Assembly (NCBI GenBank): GCA_958295855.1
Contig: OY282383.1
Span: 4,630,481 to 4,694,480, forward strand
Reading direction: 5' to 3'
From: an uncultured Poribacteria bacterium
GTDB lineage: Bacteria; Poribacteria; WGA-4E; WGA-3G
Length of the DNA: 64,000 nt
Position numbers and translations under genes: made by a program. The notes under the pieces are model-generated. The model made no database searches. It was not told the DNA's origin and saw nothing but the letters and a program-made list of their open reading frames with translations. Every line of letters starts with the position of its first letter. Position 1 is the first letter of the stretch. This document shows positions 32,357 to 42,014 of this stretch, piece after piece.

Positions 32357-33064
32357 TTAACCGGCTTTTTCAACTTGTTCCATAAGCCGTTCCAATTTGC
32401 GCTGGTCTTTAATGCCTTTTAATGCCTCAACGCCGGAGCAGAGATCGATGCCGTAGGGACGGATTGTCTCAATCGCTGCTTTGACGTTCTCTGGCCGAAT
32501 TCCGCCTGCGAAGAAGACAGGCAGTGGACTAGACGCTATGAGCTCCGCCGCGATGTGCCAATCGCAGGTTTTTCCTGTGCCGCCGTATCGCGGCGTTTCA
32601 AGGCTCATATCGGCGGTATCAAATAAGAGGAAATCAGCCCCCGCTTCCCGGTACGCGTGCATCTCGGCTTGGGTTGCACGCACGTCTACATTTTCGGGGC
32701 TGCCTGCAGGCAGGTAGACCGATTTCCAGAGTTGAGCCTGCACGGTCCGTTTAAGCGTTTCTACTTGTTGGGGCGGTTCATGGCCGAGGAGCTGAACTGC
32801 GCAGGGGTGAATCTGTGACACCGCATCTTGGATGTCTGCTGTTGTGCGATTGAATAGCAAAAGCACCGTCGGAATAGGGCATCCGCTTGCGATGTCGACA
32901 GCTTGGTCGGTAGAGAGCGACCGTTCTGAGGCGGCAACGTCAACTAAAACGCCGGAGTAATCTGCGCCTGCCTCAGCGGCAAGCCGCGCGTCATAGATGG
33001 AGGTGGTGCCGCAGATTTTGACTTTGCATCGGGCATCTGGGGTATTGGGTTTGTAATAGTTCAT
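32357..33064 (-). CDS. trpF: Phosphoribosylanthranilate isomerase
   Basis: 235 residues from ATG 33064; another ATG at 33085 is possible. TIM-barrel enzyme of tryptophan synthesis that opens phosphoribosylanthranilate to the carboxyphenylamino-deoxyribulose form. Marks: VKICGTTS with the catalytic Cys, DYSGVLVD, AVQLLGHE, FLLFDTAD with the catalytic Asp, GGTGKTCDW and FFAGGIRPENV. Length and motif spacing are normal; VDVAASERSL replaces the usual F-x-SPR. No other trp gene is adjacent. Confidence 0.93.
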   Translation of the reverse strand: MNYYKPNTPDARCKVKICGTTSIYDARLAAEAGADYSGVLVDVAASERSLSTDQAVDIASGCPIPTVLLLFNRTTADIQDAVSQIHPCAVQLLGHEPPQQVETLKRTVQAQLWKSVYLPAGSPENVDVRATQAEMHAYREAGADFLLFDTADMSLETPRYGGTGKTCDWHIAAELIASSPLPVFFAGGIRPENVKAAIETIRPYGIDLCSGVEALKGIKDQRKLERLMEQVEKAG

Positions 33065-33218
33065 TTTTTCTGCTATAGCCAACATAACACCTTACAGAAT
33101 TAACGCGTCTTCCCGTCTTCCGAAGGCGCACTGAACGTTATTCTGCCTTAAGTTCCGGGGCTATCGAAACCGCTCTGTGGGACATAGATTATCTGGACTT
33201 ATCTAGCATAAGGCTTTA

Positions 33219-33475
33219 GTCACGCATTTTCAATGCGTGACTGAATGCCGTATCTAGCGTTGTCCATCAGCTGCCGCACTTCCTGCTTCGACACTCACTG
33301 CCTCCGAGACACACCAAAGCGTATCTGCTGCTTTGTCTGACACGAGCGCCACAGGCGTTTTATGTGTCACATGAGCTGTGCGCCACCTGTTTCGCCCTGT
33401 TGCATCAGCGGAGGCGCGTAGACGGGTTCTCCTATGTTCCCAACCGAAGCATTATCACGCATTGAAAATGCGTGA
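33219..33475. repeat. Element bounded by two TCACGCATT-AATGCGTGA palindromes
   Basis: Hairpins GTCACGCATT-TTC-AATGCGTGAC (33219-33241) and TCACGCATT-GAA-AATGCGTGA (33455-33475) flank a ~210-bp segment. Its minus strand is open for about 60 codons (reading THKTPVALVSDKAADTLWC near 33340), without a start and with no family I can name. Palindrome-flanked segments of this kind resemble IS200/IS605-type or PATE-like remnants. It occupies most of the 570-base gap between trpF and the cupin gene. A third hairpin is at 45155. Confidence 0.5.
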
Positions 33476-33631
33476 CAACTGCTATTCACGCAACAGAACG
33501 CACACTGTCTAACCTAAAATAGTAGATTATACCACATTCCATCAGATTATACTACATTTTTCGTCACTGCACCTAACCCTTTTCGCCCTGCTGGGGCTAA
33601 AGAGGGAGAGCAATGCTATAAACATTAGGTT

Positions 33632-33991
33632 CTATTCACAGAAGATAGTCTGCCGGTCGGCATCTGAATAACAGATAATCATCGTCACGGGTTGCCAGCC
33701 GGTGTTGACAGCGTTGTGTTTGACATTGCGTGGAATGCGCAGCATCATTCCCGGTTTGAGCGGGATGACTTCGTCCCCCAACTTGTGGTCGCATTCCCCG
33801 GAGAGGACATAGATGAGCTCCTCACAGTTTGGGTGGTAGTGGGTAGGGTTGCCTTCCCCCGCGTTAATATAGACGATGCCGAAGGTCATCTCGGCATCCG
33901 CATCGATGTGCTCATTGCAGAGCCATTTAATCGCGCCCCACGGAAATTCAAGGGCACCGGCTTCGTTGCTATTGGTTAAGGTTATTTCCAT
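33632..33991 (-). CDS. Cupin domain protein
   Basis: 119 residues, a single small cupin barrel. Motif 1 is THYHPNCEELIYVLSGE (about 55-71: G-x5-H-x-H-x3-4-E pattern) and motif 2 is PRNVKHNAVNTG (about 92-103), giving two His plus Glu and a final His for a metal. Such stand-alone cupins are sugar isomerases, dioxygenases or binding proteins; the substrate cannot be told. Preceded by GGAAAC; appears to be alone in its transcript. Confidence 0.85.
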   Translation of the reverse strand: MEITLTNSNEAGALEFPWGAIKWLCNEHIDADAEMTFGIVYINAGEGNPTHYHPNCEELIYVLSGECDHKLGDEVIPLKPGMMLRIPRNVKHNAVNTGWQPVTMIICYSDADRQTIFCE

Positions 33992-34066
33992 CGTAGTTTC
34001 CTTTACAGTTATGGGTAACGGGCGAGCCTTGCGGAAACCTCGCCCCGCTAGGTGTCTTTACGTTTC

Positions 34067-34903
34067 TCACAGAGAGAAGCAAACTAAACTTTGCTCAGCA
34101 TAAGCCTTCAAGCCTGCTGCCGGTTTTTCGTGCAGATAGCCGATAGGTGCACAGATGGCTCTGACACTGTGGATTTGCCTGTCGATGTGCCGATGCGTAT
34201 GCCCGAAAAGGGCGTGCGTGACAAGCGGTTCGCTCAAGCAGCGTGCCCCGAGGCCTTTGCTTCCCATGAAAGCACGGAAAAAGTCCCACGGTAATTTGCC
34301 GTGATAGTGGAGACATTCCCGAAACGGCACATGGTGTGTTACAACGATGATGCGCGATACCTTATCCCGAATGGCGTTAATTTGTTCTCCGAGTTCTGCC
34401 TCAAAGCGGTGGGCAACAGCGGCATCTGGCTCCATCCACTTGGCGTATCGCTTGTCACGCCAGACTGCGCCCATCAGCTGTTTGTCCGCATATTGCGCTT
34501 CGGAGAAGTGATAGCCTTTGGGTGCAAGGGTATAATCGTACCAACCGATGGTACCGCAGAACCCTACCTTTTTCTTGACGAGCGGTTCATCAATAAGGGG
34601 GTGAAACCCGCATTCCTGACAAAGGTTTGAAATAATTCGGCATTTCTGCCTGCTTGTAACAGCCGCGGTCTCCATTGCCCAGATGTCGTGGTTACCGGGG
34701 ACGAACAGTTTCTCGCACGTCAAACCTGCGAGGTGAAAGGCGTTGAGAGTTTCAGCAAGCTCAGTTAAATGCCATGCCAAGTCTCCTGCGATGACAAACA
34801 CGTCAAGTTCTGCTGCCCGAACAGCGTTGATGAGATGCGGGACGATTTCCTTATTCCGCGGCGTAACATCTGTGTGCAAGTCTGAAATGAGTCCAATTTT
34901 CAT
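34067..34903 (-). CDS. Metallophosphoesterase
   Basis: 278 residues of the calcineurin-like phosphoesterase superfamily. All five metal-ligand motifs are visible: SDLHTD (7-12), GDLAWH (about 40-45), GNHDIW (about 69-74), VTHHVPF (about 185-191) and FGHTHRHID (about 232-240). Two metal ions would activate water to cleave a phosphoester; phosphodiesterase or nucleotidase activity is possible. No signal peptide, hence cytoplasmic. The 270 bases upstream hold a CCCCTGCTTTGCAGGGG hairpin near 35114. Confidence 0.93.
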   Translation of the reverse strand: MKIGLISDLHTDVTPRNKEIVPHLINAVRAAELDVFVIAGDLAWHLTELAETLNAFHLAGLTCEKLFVPGNHDIWAMETAAVTSRQKCRIISNLCQECGFHPLIDEPLVKKKVGFCGTIGWYDYTLAPKGYHFSEAQYADKQLMGAVWRDKRYAKWMEPDAAVAHRFEAELGEQINAIRDKVSRIIVVTHHVPFRECLHYHGKLPWDFFRAFMGSKGLGARCLSEPLVTHALFGHTHRHIDRQIHSVRAICAPIGYLHEKPAAGLKAYAEQSLVCFSL

Positions 34904-35176
34904 TGCTAAAAACTAATGACGGGCCGGGTTCCGTGGCACCATGATGCCCATAAACAGCCTCCACTGGGTGCAGTAGGTAAGTTTCTGATGCAATCATGTC
35001 CCAGTGAAAATATCGTCAGGGCCTTCCCATGCCATAGTTGCGTCACAAACCTCCGCCAAGATTTTAGGCCCTGTCTTGCGTTTCTCATTTGCGGCGTAAT
35101 GGTATCGGTTTCCCCTGCTTTGCAGGGGTAATATACCACTGCGCCCAGATGCGACGTGCATCCTCAGCAAAGTCAG

Positions 35177-36598
35177 TTAAAAACTTTTAAAAACTTCATC
35201 TAAAAAGATACGGATGCCGCTGTCGTCTTGTTGGAACCGTTCGCGTTGGCGTTCGAGTGCTTGCATAGCAGTCGCATCTCCGATTTTTGCGATTGCATCG
35301 ACAAGTGTGAGTTGGATTGCGGGTTCGTTGGCGTTTTCCAACGCCTGAATCAGCCGATTTCGCGCTTTAGTTCCGCCGATGCTGCCAAGTGCAGAGGCGG
35401 CAATGTCTCTGGTGCTGGCATCTTCGCCTTCAAAAGCGGCAATGAGTTCGTCAACAGCGGGTTCCCCGATGTGACTGAGTGCCAGCCCTGCTTGGAAGCG
35501 AATACCGGGAATTTCCGTCTTGTTTTTGAGGACAGTGATGAGGGCATCAATTGCAGATGTGGGTTTAAGAACTCCAAGCATCGCTAGGCATGCTCGTCGA
35601 ATTTCCTGTTCGGGTTCCACGTCAAGTTGGATATATTGCTGGACGAGTTCTACCAATTGTCCTTCGTTAATTTCCTGATAGAGTGCTTCGGATCTGTGCC
35701 TAAATTGCGTGCCGAAGGGTGCTTTGAGCGTTGCCATGTTTTCGGCACGGTCCACGGTGAGCAATCCGAGAATTGCGGCAGCTTCTAACTGATGTGCCTG
35801 CAGACTATCGGCTGGCAGCCGGTCTACGTTGGCCCTTTGGAATTGCTGAAAGAGTTCGTTTAGCGCGCTCAATTCGACAAGGCGTTCTAAACTACTCGCT
35901 GCAGCTTTACGAAGCGAGAGCTCTGTGCTATTTTTGAAGAGGGCTACCAGGGGTTCAATGGCGCGGACATCTCCTAAATTACCGAGCGCGTTTACAGCTG
36001 CAATTTTTACACCAATTAATTCAGTAGTTCGGAAGGTAACTTGCTGTTTAGAGAATTCTTTCAGCGTTTTCTTGTAGTCACCGAGGCTGTAAATTTTTCG
36101 CTCATCGACTATCTTTTCAACAATGTCCCCAACCTGAATATCGGTGTTTGCGGCGGGGGTGCCATGTTGAATCTCCTTGACACGAACCGTGCCGTTCCCT
36201 TCAACTTTCAACCCAACCTTATCCCCGCTTCTTCGAGTAGCGATGCGGAGTGGCGGTTTATCTTTGAGATAAAGGATGAGGTTATTATCTTCATCCATTG
36301 CCTTTTTCATCGCGGTGTTGAAGTCTCTGGTACTTTGAATGGGGTATTCCGCAATGACATAAGAGATGAGTTCGCCGATTTCGAGCTGGGCTTTATCTGC
36401 GGGCCCATTCTGCGTAATAGCTAAGACGACGACACCGCTAGTCGACCAGCGGTTCTCGAGGTCGTTGTCCAGTTGTTGCACCTCCATTTGCAAGCGTTCG
36501 TCGTAATACTGGTTGTCACAGCCGAGTCCCAGGACGAGCATGAAAATCGGCAAAATAAGTGTGTGTCGCTTGCAAGCCCATGTTCTCTGTGTTCGCAT
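35177..36598 (-). CDS. Lipoprotein with PDZ-like domains and HEAT repeats
   Basis: 473 residues. The signal ends in a lipobox (LVLGLGCDNQ, Cys about 28). Two PDZ-like segments follow: STSGVVVLAITQNGPADKAQ-LEIGELI (about 52-80) and VRVKEIQHGTPAANTDIQVGDIV (about 138-160). From about 195 on, helical HEAT/PBS-lyase-type repeats are seen (VKIAAVNALGNLGDVRAIEPL, IRFQAGLALSHIGEPAVDEL, TRDIAASALGSIGGTKARNRL, LTLVDAIAKIGDATAMQAL). There is no protease domain, so this is a peptide- or protein-binding scaffold at the membrane. It is followed upstream by a second HEAT lipoprotein on the same strand. Confidence 0.85.
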   Translation of the reverse strand: MRTQRTWACKRHTLILPIFMLVLGLGCDNQYYDERLQMEVQQLDNDLENRWSTSGVVVLAITQNGPADKAQLEIGELISYVIAEYPIQSTRDFNTAMKKAMDEDNNLILYLKDKPPLRIATRRSGDKVGLKVEGNGTVRVKEIQHGTPAANTDIQVGDIVEKIVDERKIYSLGDYKKTLKEFSKQQVTFRTTELIGVKIAAVNALGNLGDVRAIEPLVALFKNSTELSLRKAAASSLERLVELSALNELFQQFQRANVDRLPADSLQAHQLEAAAILGLLTVDRAENMATLKAPFGTQFRHRSEALYQEINEGQLVELVQQYIQLDVEPEQEIRRACLAMLGVLKPTSAIDALITVLKNKTEIPGIRFQAGLALSHIGEPAVDELIAAFEGEDASTRDIAASALGSIGGTKARNRLIQALENANEPAIQLTLVDAIAKIGDATAMQALERQRERFQQDDSGIRIFLDEVFKSF

Positions 36599-36652
36599 AA
36601 AGGCTCCTTTTCCGTTTTGTGGGGCTCTTTCGTTTTCGGTTTTCTGTCCGTT

Positions 36653-36712
36653 TTAGTGGAGAGTCGGGATTCGGAGAACCCCCCTACGGTAGAACGAAAG
36701 GTTTCCCCTATC
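36653..36712. repeat. GATTCGGAG-type repeat
   Basis: GTCGGGATTCGGAGAACCCC with CCTACGGTAGAACGAAAGG, a member of the family at 22113, 41952, 47279 and 57864. It sits between the two HEAT lipoprotein genes. Confidence 0.5.
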
Positions 36713-36739
36713 CATTTTATTTGTAGGGTTCAGCCTCAA

Positions 36740-37624
36740 TTAATTTAAGGGTATAATGACTTCCCGGCGGCTCTGTTCTTTCAAAGCATCTAAGAGGGGT
36801 GCCACCACTTTTTCATCACCGAGAGTTGACAAAGCACGAATGGCATCAACGCGCAACGACGAGCCCTTGTTTTGCACAATTTGAACCAGTTCTGGCACAG
36901 CAGCACCGCCAATTTTCCCGAGTGCTTCTACTGCGAGTTGGCGGACTTCAGGTTTCTCACGATGGCGTTTCCATTTGGCGGAACCGGAGGCGACCAGGGC
37001 GGTGAGTGCGGGAATGGCCTGCTCACTTCCAATTTCCCCGAGTGCCTTGACAGCGTTCAAGCGGGTTTCCATCCGGTTGTGTTTCAGAAGTTTGACGAGG
37101 ATAGGGACGAACGTTTCCGGGGCATCTTTCCCAATTTGTCCCATCACCCAGTGTGCATCGTGCCTATCGCGGTTGTCTTTAGACTTAATCGCCTTTTGGA
37201 GCTGGTTGAGGAGCCGATTCCTGTCCCCTTTCTGATATATCAGCTTCAGTGCCGCTAGGGCAGCATTTTGGATATCGATGTCGTCGTCGCGGAGCGTCTC
37301 AAAAATCAGTCTTTCGAGGTATTTGCCTTGTTCTGCCTGATAGGCCTGGAACATGTGTTTACCGCGTTCGGCCATCGAGGCTTTTTCCCAATCGGCGGTG
37401 TGGGGTTCATAAAATTCTTGAGAGTCGTAAAATCCGAGCAGATAATGTGCTTCAGCATTGTCGGCTTGTTGTTGGATTGCCAGCTTAAATTCTCGGACAG
37501 CGCGTTCCTCTTTGCGCCGTTTATCGGATTTAATCAATTCTTTCCCTTTGGAAAGGTTTTCGTTCTGGGTGCCGCATCCGACAAGAAAGAGGGCAAGTCC
37601 GAAAGCAAGCCAGATTTTTTTCAT
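36740..37624 (-). CDS. Lipoprotein with TPR-like helix pair and HEAT repeats
   Basis: 294 residues. Lipobox FLVGCGTQ (Cys about 17) after MKKIWLAFGLALFL. Residues 35-65 (RAVREFKLAIQQQADNAEAHYLLGFYDS) form a TPR-like pair. From about 115 onward come HEAT/PBS repeats: DIQNAALAALKLIYQKGD, RHDAHWVMGQIGKDAPETFV, TRLNAVKALGEIGSEQAIPAL, VRQLAVEALGKIGGAAVPEL and LRVDAIRALSTLGDEKVVAPL. It is a protein-protein interaction scaffold anchored in a membrane. It is similar in plan to the downstream PDZ/HEAT lipoprotein and probably co-transcribed with it. Confidence 0.85.
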   Translation of the reverse strand: MKKIWLAFGLALFLVGCGTQNENLSKGKELIKSDKRRKEERAVREFKLAIQQQADNAEAHYLLGFYDSQEFYEPHTADWEKASMAERGKHMFQAYQAEQGKYLERLIFETLRDDDIDIQNAALAALKLIYQKGDRNRLLNQLQKAIKSKDNRDRHDAHWVMGQIGKDAPETFVPILVKLLKHNRMETRLNAVKALGEIGSEQAIPALTALVASGSAKWKRHREKPEVRQLAVEALGKIGGAAVPELVQIVQNKGSSLRVDAIRALSTLGDEKVVAPLLDALKEQSRREVIIPLN

Positions 37625-37809
37625 GATTTTTTATCCTCGTTGCATACCGCAGTTTCTGCAGTCGTTCTAATCAAAAGGACTTTTCTATATAACTTGGCTC
37701 GCCAGAGGGCTTTGATGTCGTTATTGCATAAGCGGCCTCTGGCGAGATTTACAGGCTGTTACAGGTGCCTCGTGTCTCCTTCATTCTGCAACATAGCAAA
37801 AAGTTGCTT

Positions 37810-38349
37810 TTATGCGTCGAGGAGTTCCTGCTGTTCGCCGGTAGAGGGTGCCTCATCTGATTGGCTCCCGTCGCTTTCTTCGGGCACCTCTGCTTCCTCT
37901 TCAGCATCAAGCACCTTTTGGAGTGTGACGATGGGCTTCTCGGCGAACCCCCAATCCTTATATCTCTGAATGACTGGTGCATCTGTCGGGGCAAGTTCGA
38001 TTTCAAGCGTTTTCATGCCGTTTTCTGATGCGGTTGCCTCAGCCGCTTTCATGAGATGGTCTGCCACTCCCAGTTGCCGGAAGGGTCCGGACACAGCCAG
38101 ATCCCCAACTTGCCCAATCTCGTTATTCATAGGGTGCTGTTTCACCTTGATTTGCCCGATAGCGTATCCGCTCGCTTCAGCGACGAGTCGGTGGGTTTGA
38201 CTTCCTTCGGCCAAATCGGCTTGTAGTTCTTCGGTGACGCCCTTCTCGGTTTCCTCAGGGAAGCAATATGTCCGTAAATGCTGTGCATCCTCTTCCGCAG
38301 CCAATCGGACTTTGAGCATGCCTGTCAAATCGAAGTCTTGGTTTGCCAT
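37810..38349 (-). CDS. GNAT-family acetyltransferase
   Basis: 179 residues. The core shows VRLAAEEDAQHLRTYCFPEE (10-30), EASGYAIGQIKV, then the acetyl-CoA-binding segment IGQVGDLAVSGPFRQLGVADHLMKAAEATA (about 78-107), with a degenerate Q-x-x-G-V-A in place of R-G-x-G. ELAPTDAPVIQRYKDWGF follows as the C-terminal strand and helix. The last 30 residues are an acidic tail (EEEAEVPEESDGSQSDE). The substrate is unknown. Preceded by AAAGGAG. Confidence 0.82.
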   Translation of the reverse strand: MANQDFDLTGMLKVRLAAEEDAQHLRTYCFPEETEKGVTEELQADLAEGSQTHRLVAEASGYAIGQIKVKQHPMNNEIGQVGDLAVSGPFRQLGVADHLMKAAEATASENGMKTLEIELAPTDAPVIQRYKDWGFAEKPIVTLQKVLDAEEEAEVPEESDGSQSDEAPSTGEQQELLDA

Positions 38350-38482
38350 GTAATTTCTCCTTTAGTTGTTCATGAGTGTGCCGGTGGGTTCCCCCAGCCG
38401 CTATAAAATATTTTAACTATTGTAATATAATTTATTTCACATTGCAAGTGAAAAATAAGGATTTTCGAGTTGGAAGTCGCCT

Positions 38483-40906
38483 TTACTCGGGAAGCGGGCC
38501 GTTATTTTCCGTTTCCACTTCCGTTTCCTTTTCCGTATCCACTTCGGTTTCGGGTTGGGCGACTTCTTCCTGCCCGATGCGCAACTGCCGTTCGGCATCA
38601 ACAACGTCTCTGTTAATTTTTCCGATACACTGATTCAGTTTATCAATGAGGGCGGTATGCCCTTTCATGGCTCGGCGTATTTGCCGGAGCTGGTCGATGA
38701 CGAGTCGGAAGGCTCGGACAAAGTCGCCAGCGTCTAAGGCCGCGTATTCTCCAAGCCTGTCAAATTCACAGCCGCGGCTCCATGCGAGCATCGCCGTGCA
38801 GAGCCGGAGTTCTAATGAAGGTGTGATTTCCGCGACTTTGTGCTTCACTTCCAAGTGCTGGAGTATCGAAATCTCGTAGTTGACTGCATACAATGTGTCC
38901 AACAAGCGTTTGTTCTTAAGTCGCTTATAGTATCCATCTTTGCGTGGCTCAGAGACGATTGCTACCATGACACAGTTAATTTCGTCCTCAGTCAGCTGTT
39001 CAAAAAAACCGCTAAACAGCAATTGGGTTAGCTGGAGTTCATAGCCGTAGATGTGTCCAGCGACGCTTCCGCGCGGCAGGAGCGTCTGCGCTTCGATGTA
39101 GCCGAGTTCTTGTAGCACCTTAAGGCGCGCCGCTATCTGGGTGCGCGGATAATTCTCAATGACTGTCGTCTGCTTTTTGAGTTTTTGAATCCGTTGTTCC
39201 GGTCTGCGAATAGCTTTATACCTACCGGTGCATTTGTTCAACTGATGACATCCGTCACAAAGGCTTTCTGCGGCCCCCGCTTGAATCTTCTTAATTTTTT
39301 TGTGAATAGGGTTCAATCTTTTGATGCGTTGTTTTTTCTTATTTTTCCCCCGCGTTTCGGATCTGATTTTAGCTATTTCTACGTGGAAGCGTTGGAGCTC
39401 TTTCTCTACATCCCGCTTGATGCGATAGTGCTTCTCAATCTGTTCAAAGCCATCAATGCCGTCGTGGATGCATGTAGGTTTTGGCAGCGCTTGTCGTTTT
39501 TCGTCTAACTTCTTAATCTCCGTGTTGAGTGCGGCTATCCTCGTATAATTTTGATGATTGCTCAGGCTCATGGTGTAGACATCGTAAATGTCGTCGCCAT
39601 ATTTCTGATAAAGATTGAGGATGCTGGAATAAGACAGATTAAACTGGCTCTCTATCGGTTCTATCTTATTAGCAACCACTTTCCGGACTTCTTCTTCATC
39701 AGCGTATCCGAGTTCAATTTTGGCATAGACATAGCCGATTGTGTCGATGCCACGCCTGCCAGCGCGTCCTGCCATCTGGTGATACTCTCGTGATTTAAGA
39801 TGCCGGAAGCCGATTCCATCGAATTTTTCAAGGCTGTCGAATACCACGGTGCATGCGGGCATATTGATACCGACAGCGAAGGTTTCGGTGGTAAAAAGGA
39901 GCTGAATTAAACCCGAAGTAAACAACCGTTCAACAACTTCTTTGAGTGTCGGTAACATGCCGGCGTGGTGATAGGCGATTCCCCTGCTGATTAGCTTACG
40001 AAATTCCGCGATGTTCTTTTCGGCAACGATGTCAAATTGGATACAAAGCGCGTCAAATTTTTCCAAAATTTGTGCTTCTTGTCTTTTATTGAGCAACGTG
40101 CGATGTAAACTCAAGGCATAGTAGAGGGCATTGCCTTCACAGCCTTTGCGGCTGAAACAGAAATAGAGGCACGGCAACCGCTTTTCGCTTTGGAGATATG
40201 GAATCAATTGTGTATCTATTACTTCGTCGGGGCGGGCCCGTTTTTCGTCACGCCGGTCGTTTTTGGGTTTATCTCGCTCGGCCCTTCTGCGGAGCCCAAC
40301 GATATGTTCAAGAGTCCCGATGCCGTAATCGGTGAAATAGAGGCGATGCTCCAAAGGCACAGGGCGTTTTAGCTCTTCGACAACTTCGATGTCGATGTCC
40401 CGCACACTCTGCATCCACTCTGCGAAGGAGTTGATATTTGGAATAGTGGCACTGAGGCAAACGAATTTGATATGTTGCGGTGCGAATATGAGGCTTTCCT
40501 CCCAGACGGTACCGCGCTCAATATCGTTGATATAGTGGATTTCGTCGAAGATGACGTATGAGACATCCTGTAGACGTTCTATGTCGTCAAAGATGGTATT
40601 TCGGAAGATCTCGGTCGTCATCAACAGCACCTGGGCGTACGGATTTAGCACGACATCGCCTGTGACAATGCCGATTTTGTCACCATATTCGGCGTAAAAG
40701 TCGCGATATTTCTGATTGCTGAGGGCTTTGATCGGTGCAGTATAGATGACGCGGCCATTTTCTTGAATGCACTTTTCGACAGCGTATTCGGCGATGACAG
40801 TTTTGCCTGCGCCGGTTGGGGCGGTGACAATCACCGAGGTATCCCGATTAATTGCGGCAACGGCTTCCTCCTGAAACCTATCTAGCTGGAAACCTTTGTA
40901 AAGCAT
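38483..40906 (-). CDS. Ski2/Mtr4-like DEAD-box helicase
   Basis: 807 residues. Walker A APTGAGKT (29-36), motif Ia TAPIKALSNQKYRDF, DEIH box (121-124), motif III LSATIPN and motif VI HQMAGRAGRRG are all present. PACTVVFDSLEKFD is typical of Ski2-like enzymes. A Cys-rich insert (CDGCHQLNKC, about residue 548) and a C-terminal DSHCT-like helical domain follow. The C-terminal tail is acidic low complexity (ETEVDTEKETEVETE). ATP-driven RNA unwinding linked to RNA decay or ribosome maturation is the family role. GGAGG lies 5-6 bases before the ATG. Confidence 0.93.
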   Translation of the reverse strand: MLYKGFQLDRFQEEAVAAINRDTSVIVTAPTGAGKTVIAEYAVEKCIQENGRVIYTAPIKALSNQKYRDFYAEYGDKIGIVTGDVVLNPYAQVLLMTTEIFRNTIFDDIERLQDVSYVIFDEIHYINDIERGTVWEESLIFAPQHIKFVCLSATIPNINSFAEWMQSVRDIDIEVVEELKRPVPLEHRLYFTDYGIGTLEHIVGLRRRAERDKPKNDRRDEKRARPDEVIDTQLIPYLQSEKRLPCLYFCFSRKGCEGNALYYALSLHRTLLNKRQEAQILEKFDALCIQFDIVAEKNIAEFRKLISRGIAYHHAGMLPTLKEVVERLFTSGLIQLLFTTETFAVGINMPACTVVFDSLEKFDGIGFRHLKSREYHQMAGRAGRRGIDTIGYVYAKIELGYADEEEVRKVVANKIEPIESQFNLSYSSILNLYQKYGDDIYDVYTMSLSNHQNYTRIAALNTEIKKLDEKRQALPKPTCIHDGIDGFEQIEKHYRIKRDVEKELQRFHVEIAKIRSETRGKNKKKQRIKRLNPIHKKIKKIQAGAAESLCDGCHQLNKCTGRYKAIRRPEQRIQKLKKQTTVIENYPRTQIAARLKVLQELGYIEAQTLLPRGSVAGHIYGYELQLTQLLFSGFFEQLTEDEINCVMVAIVSEPRKDGYYKRLKNKRLLDTLYAVNYEISILQHLEVKHKVAEITPSLELRLCTAMLAWSRGCEFDRLGEYAALDAGDFVRAFRLVIDQLRQIRRAMKGHTALIDKLNQCIGKINRDVVDAERQLRIGQEEVAQPETEVDTEKETEVETENNGPLPE

Positions 40907-41035
40907 CTAAACCTCCTGCGTGTGAGAATACTGAAAATAATTGTACTATATCCGCGTTTTTTTGTCAAGCAAAATTAATTTGTAGTTCGAGGTATTCAGT
41001 TGTCGGTTGTCAGTTTTTTCGTTTAAGAGCCAAGA

Positions 41036-41065
41036 TTGCAAAATTAAAGGCAGGTGTGGTATGAT
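41036..41065 (+). promoter_or_regulatory. Probable sigma-70 promoter
   Basis: TTGCAA (41036-41041), an 18-base spacer and TATGAT (41060-41065), 33 bases before the dioxygenase start. Just upstream, near 41000, is one arm of the AGTTGTCGGTTGTCAGT repeat. Confidence 0.5.
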
Positions 41066-41097
41066 AGCGTATCAATGTCCAAAGGAGGGATGTGGAG

Positions 41098-41949
41098 ATG
41101 AATCAACACGATTTCAGCATCACCGATTCAGAGATTAATTTTTTCAAGACGTTCGGTTACCTGAGTTTTCCGCAGCTGATGGCGGATCGGCTTGAGGCAA
41201 TTCAAGAGGCGTTTGAAGCCGTCTGGTCAGAACGTGGGGGTGGCCACAACGGTAAACCGCACGAAGGCAGTGCGCGTTCTTGTATTGTGCCGTTCATAGA
41301 TCAGAGCGAGGAGCTATCATCACTGCTGGATGACCCGAGAATTCTGGCGATTGCGAAGACACTGCTCGGTGATGATTTCAACTACATGGGCAGCGACGGC
41401 AATTTTTACGTCGGCGATACCGGGTGGCATTCGGATGGTGGGCATAAACTGGAAGATCCGATGCACATTAAGATTGCGTTCTACCTAGATGCACTGACGC
41501 GCGATACGGGTGCGCTCCGCGTTATTCCCGGTAGCCATCTGTTCGGGGATAACTATGCGGATGCACTCTCTAAGCAGGTTGGGCGGAGCCAAGAATTGTG
41601 GGAATTGCACGGGAGGGATGTGCCGGCGACGGTATTTGAGACAACCCCCGGTGATGTGGTGTTGTTTAATCATAACACAAAGCATGCAGCGTTCGGGGGT
41701 AACAAACGGCGGCGCATGTTTACGATGAATCTCTGTCAGCGGTATCCAGATGATAAGTTAGACGCGCTGCAAGCCTATATCGCTGGCGCCGCGCGCTTCT
41801 GGATTGATCGGAAATATGGGGAGAAGATGGTGCGTACTGCGACACCGGAACGGTGGATACACCTTGAACAGGTGCGGGCAAACGATGGACATCTCGCGGA
41901 ACTTTCACGGCAAGCGCGGGAGCGGATGAGTGAGCCGTCACGCGGGTAG
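41098..41949 (+). CDS. Phytanoyl-CoA dioxygenase family protein
   Basis: 283 residues from ATG 41098 (AAAGGAGG upstream; the GTG at 41092 is too close to it). Fe(II)/2-oxoglutarate-dependent oxygenase: GDTGWHSDGGHK holds the His-x-Asp iron ligands (about residue 105-115), VLFNHNTKHAAFGG has the distal His, and KRRRMFTMNL the Arg that binds 2-oxoglutarate. Hydroxylation of a lipid- or metabolite-linked substrate is expected. The family is known to be expanded in Poribacteria (background knowledge). Convergent with the sugar isomerase gene. Confidence 0.9.
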   Translation: MNQHDFSITDSEINFFKTFGYLSFPQLMADRLEAIQEAFEAVWSERGGGHNGKPHEGSARSCIVPFIDQSEELSSLLDDPRILAIAKTLLGDDFNYMGSDGNFYVGDTGWHSDGGHKLEDPMHIKIAFYLDALTRDTGALRVIPGSHLFGDNYADALSKQVGRSQELWELHGRDVPATVFETTPGDVVLFNHNTKHAAFGGNKRRRMFTMNLCQRYPDDKLDALQAYIAGAARFWIDRKYGEKMVRTATPERWIHLEQVRANDGHLAELSRQARERMSEPSRG

Positions 41950-41951
41950 GG

Positions 41952-42012
41952 CTATTTCGTTTGAGGAAGTCGCGATTCGGAGCTCGCTCCTACCGGGAGA
42001 ACGAAATGCCCC
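41952..42012. repeat. CGATTCGGAGCTCGCTCCTAC repeat between convergent genes
   Basis: CGCGATTCGGAGCTCGCTCC followed by TACCGGGAGAACGAAATGCC. The reverse complement of this unit occurs at 47279. GGAGCTCGCTCC is an imperfect palindrome. Confidence 0.6.
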
Positions 42013-42014
42013 TA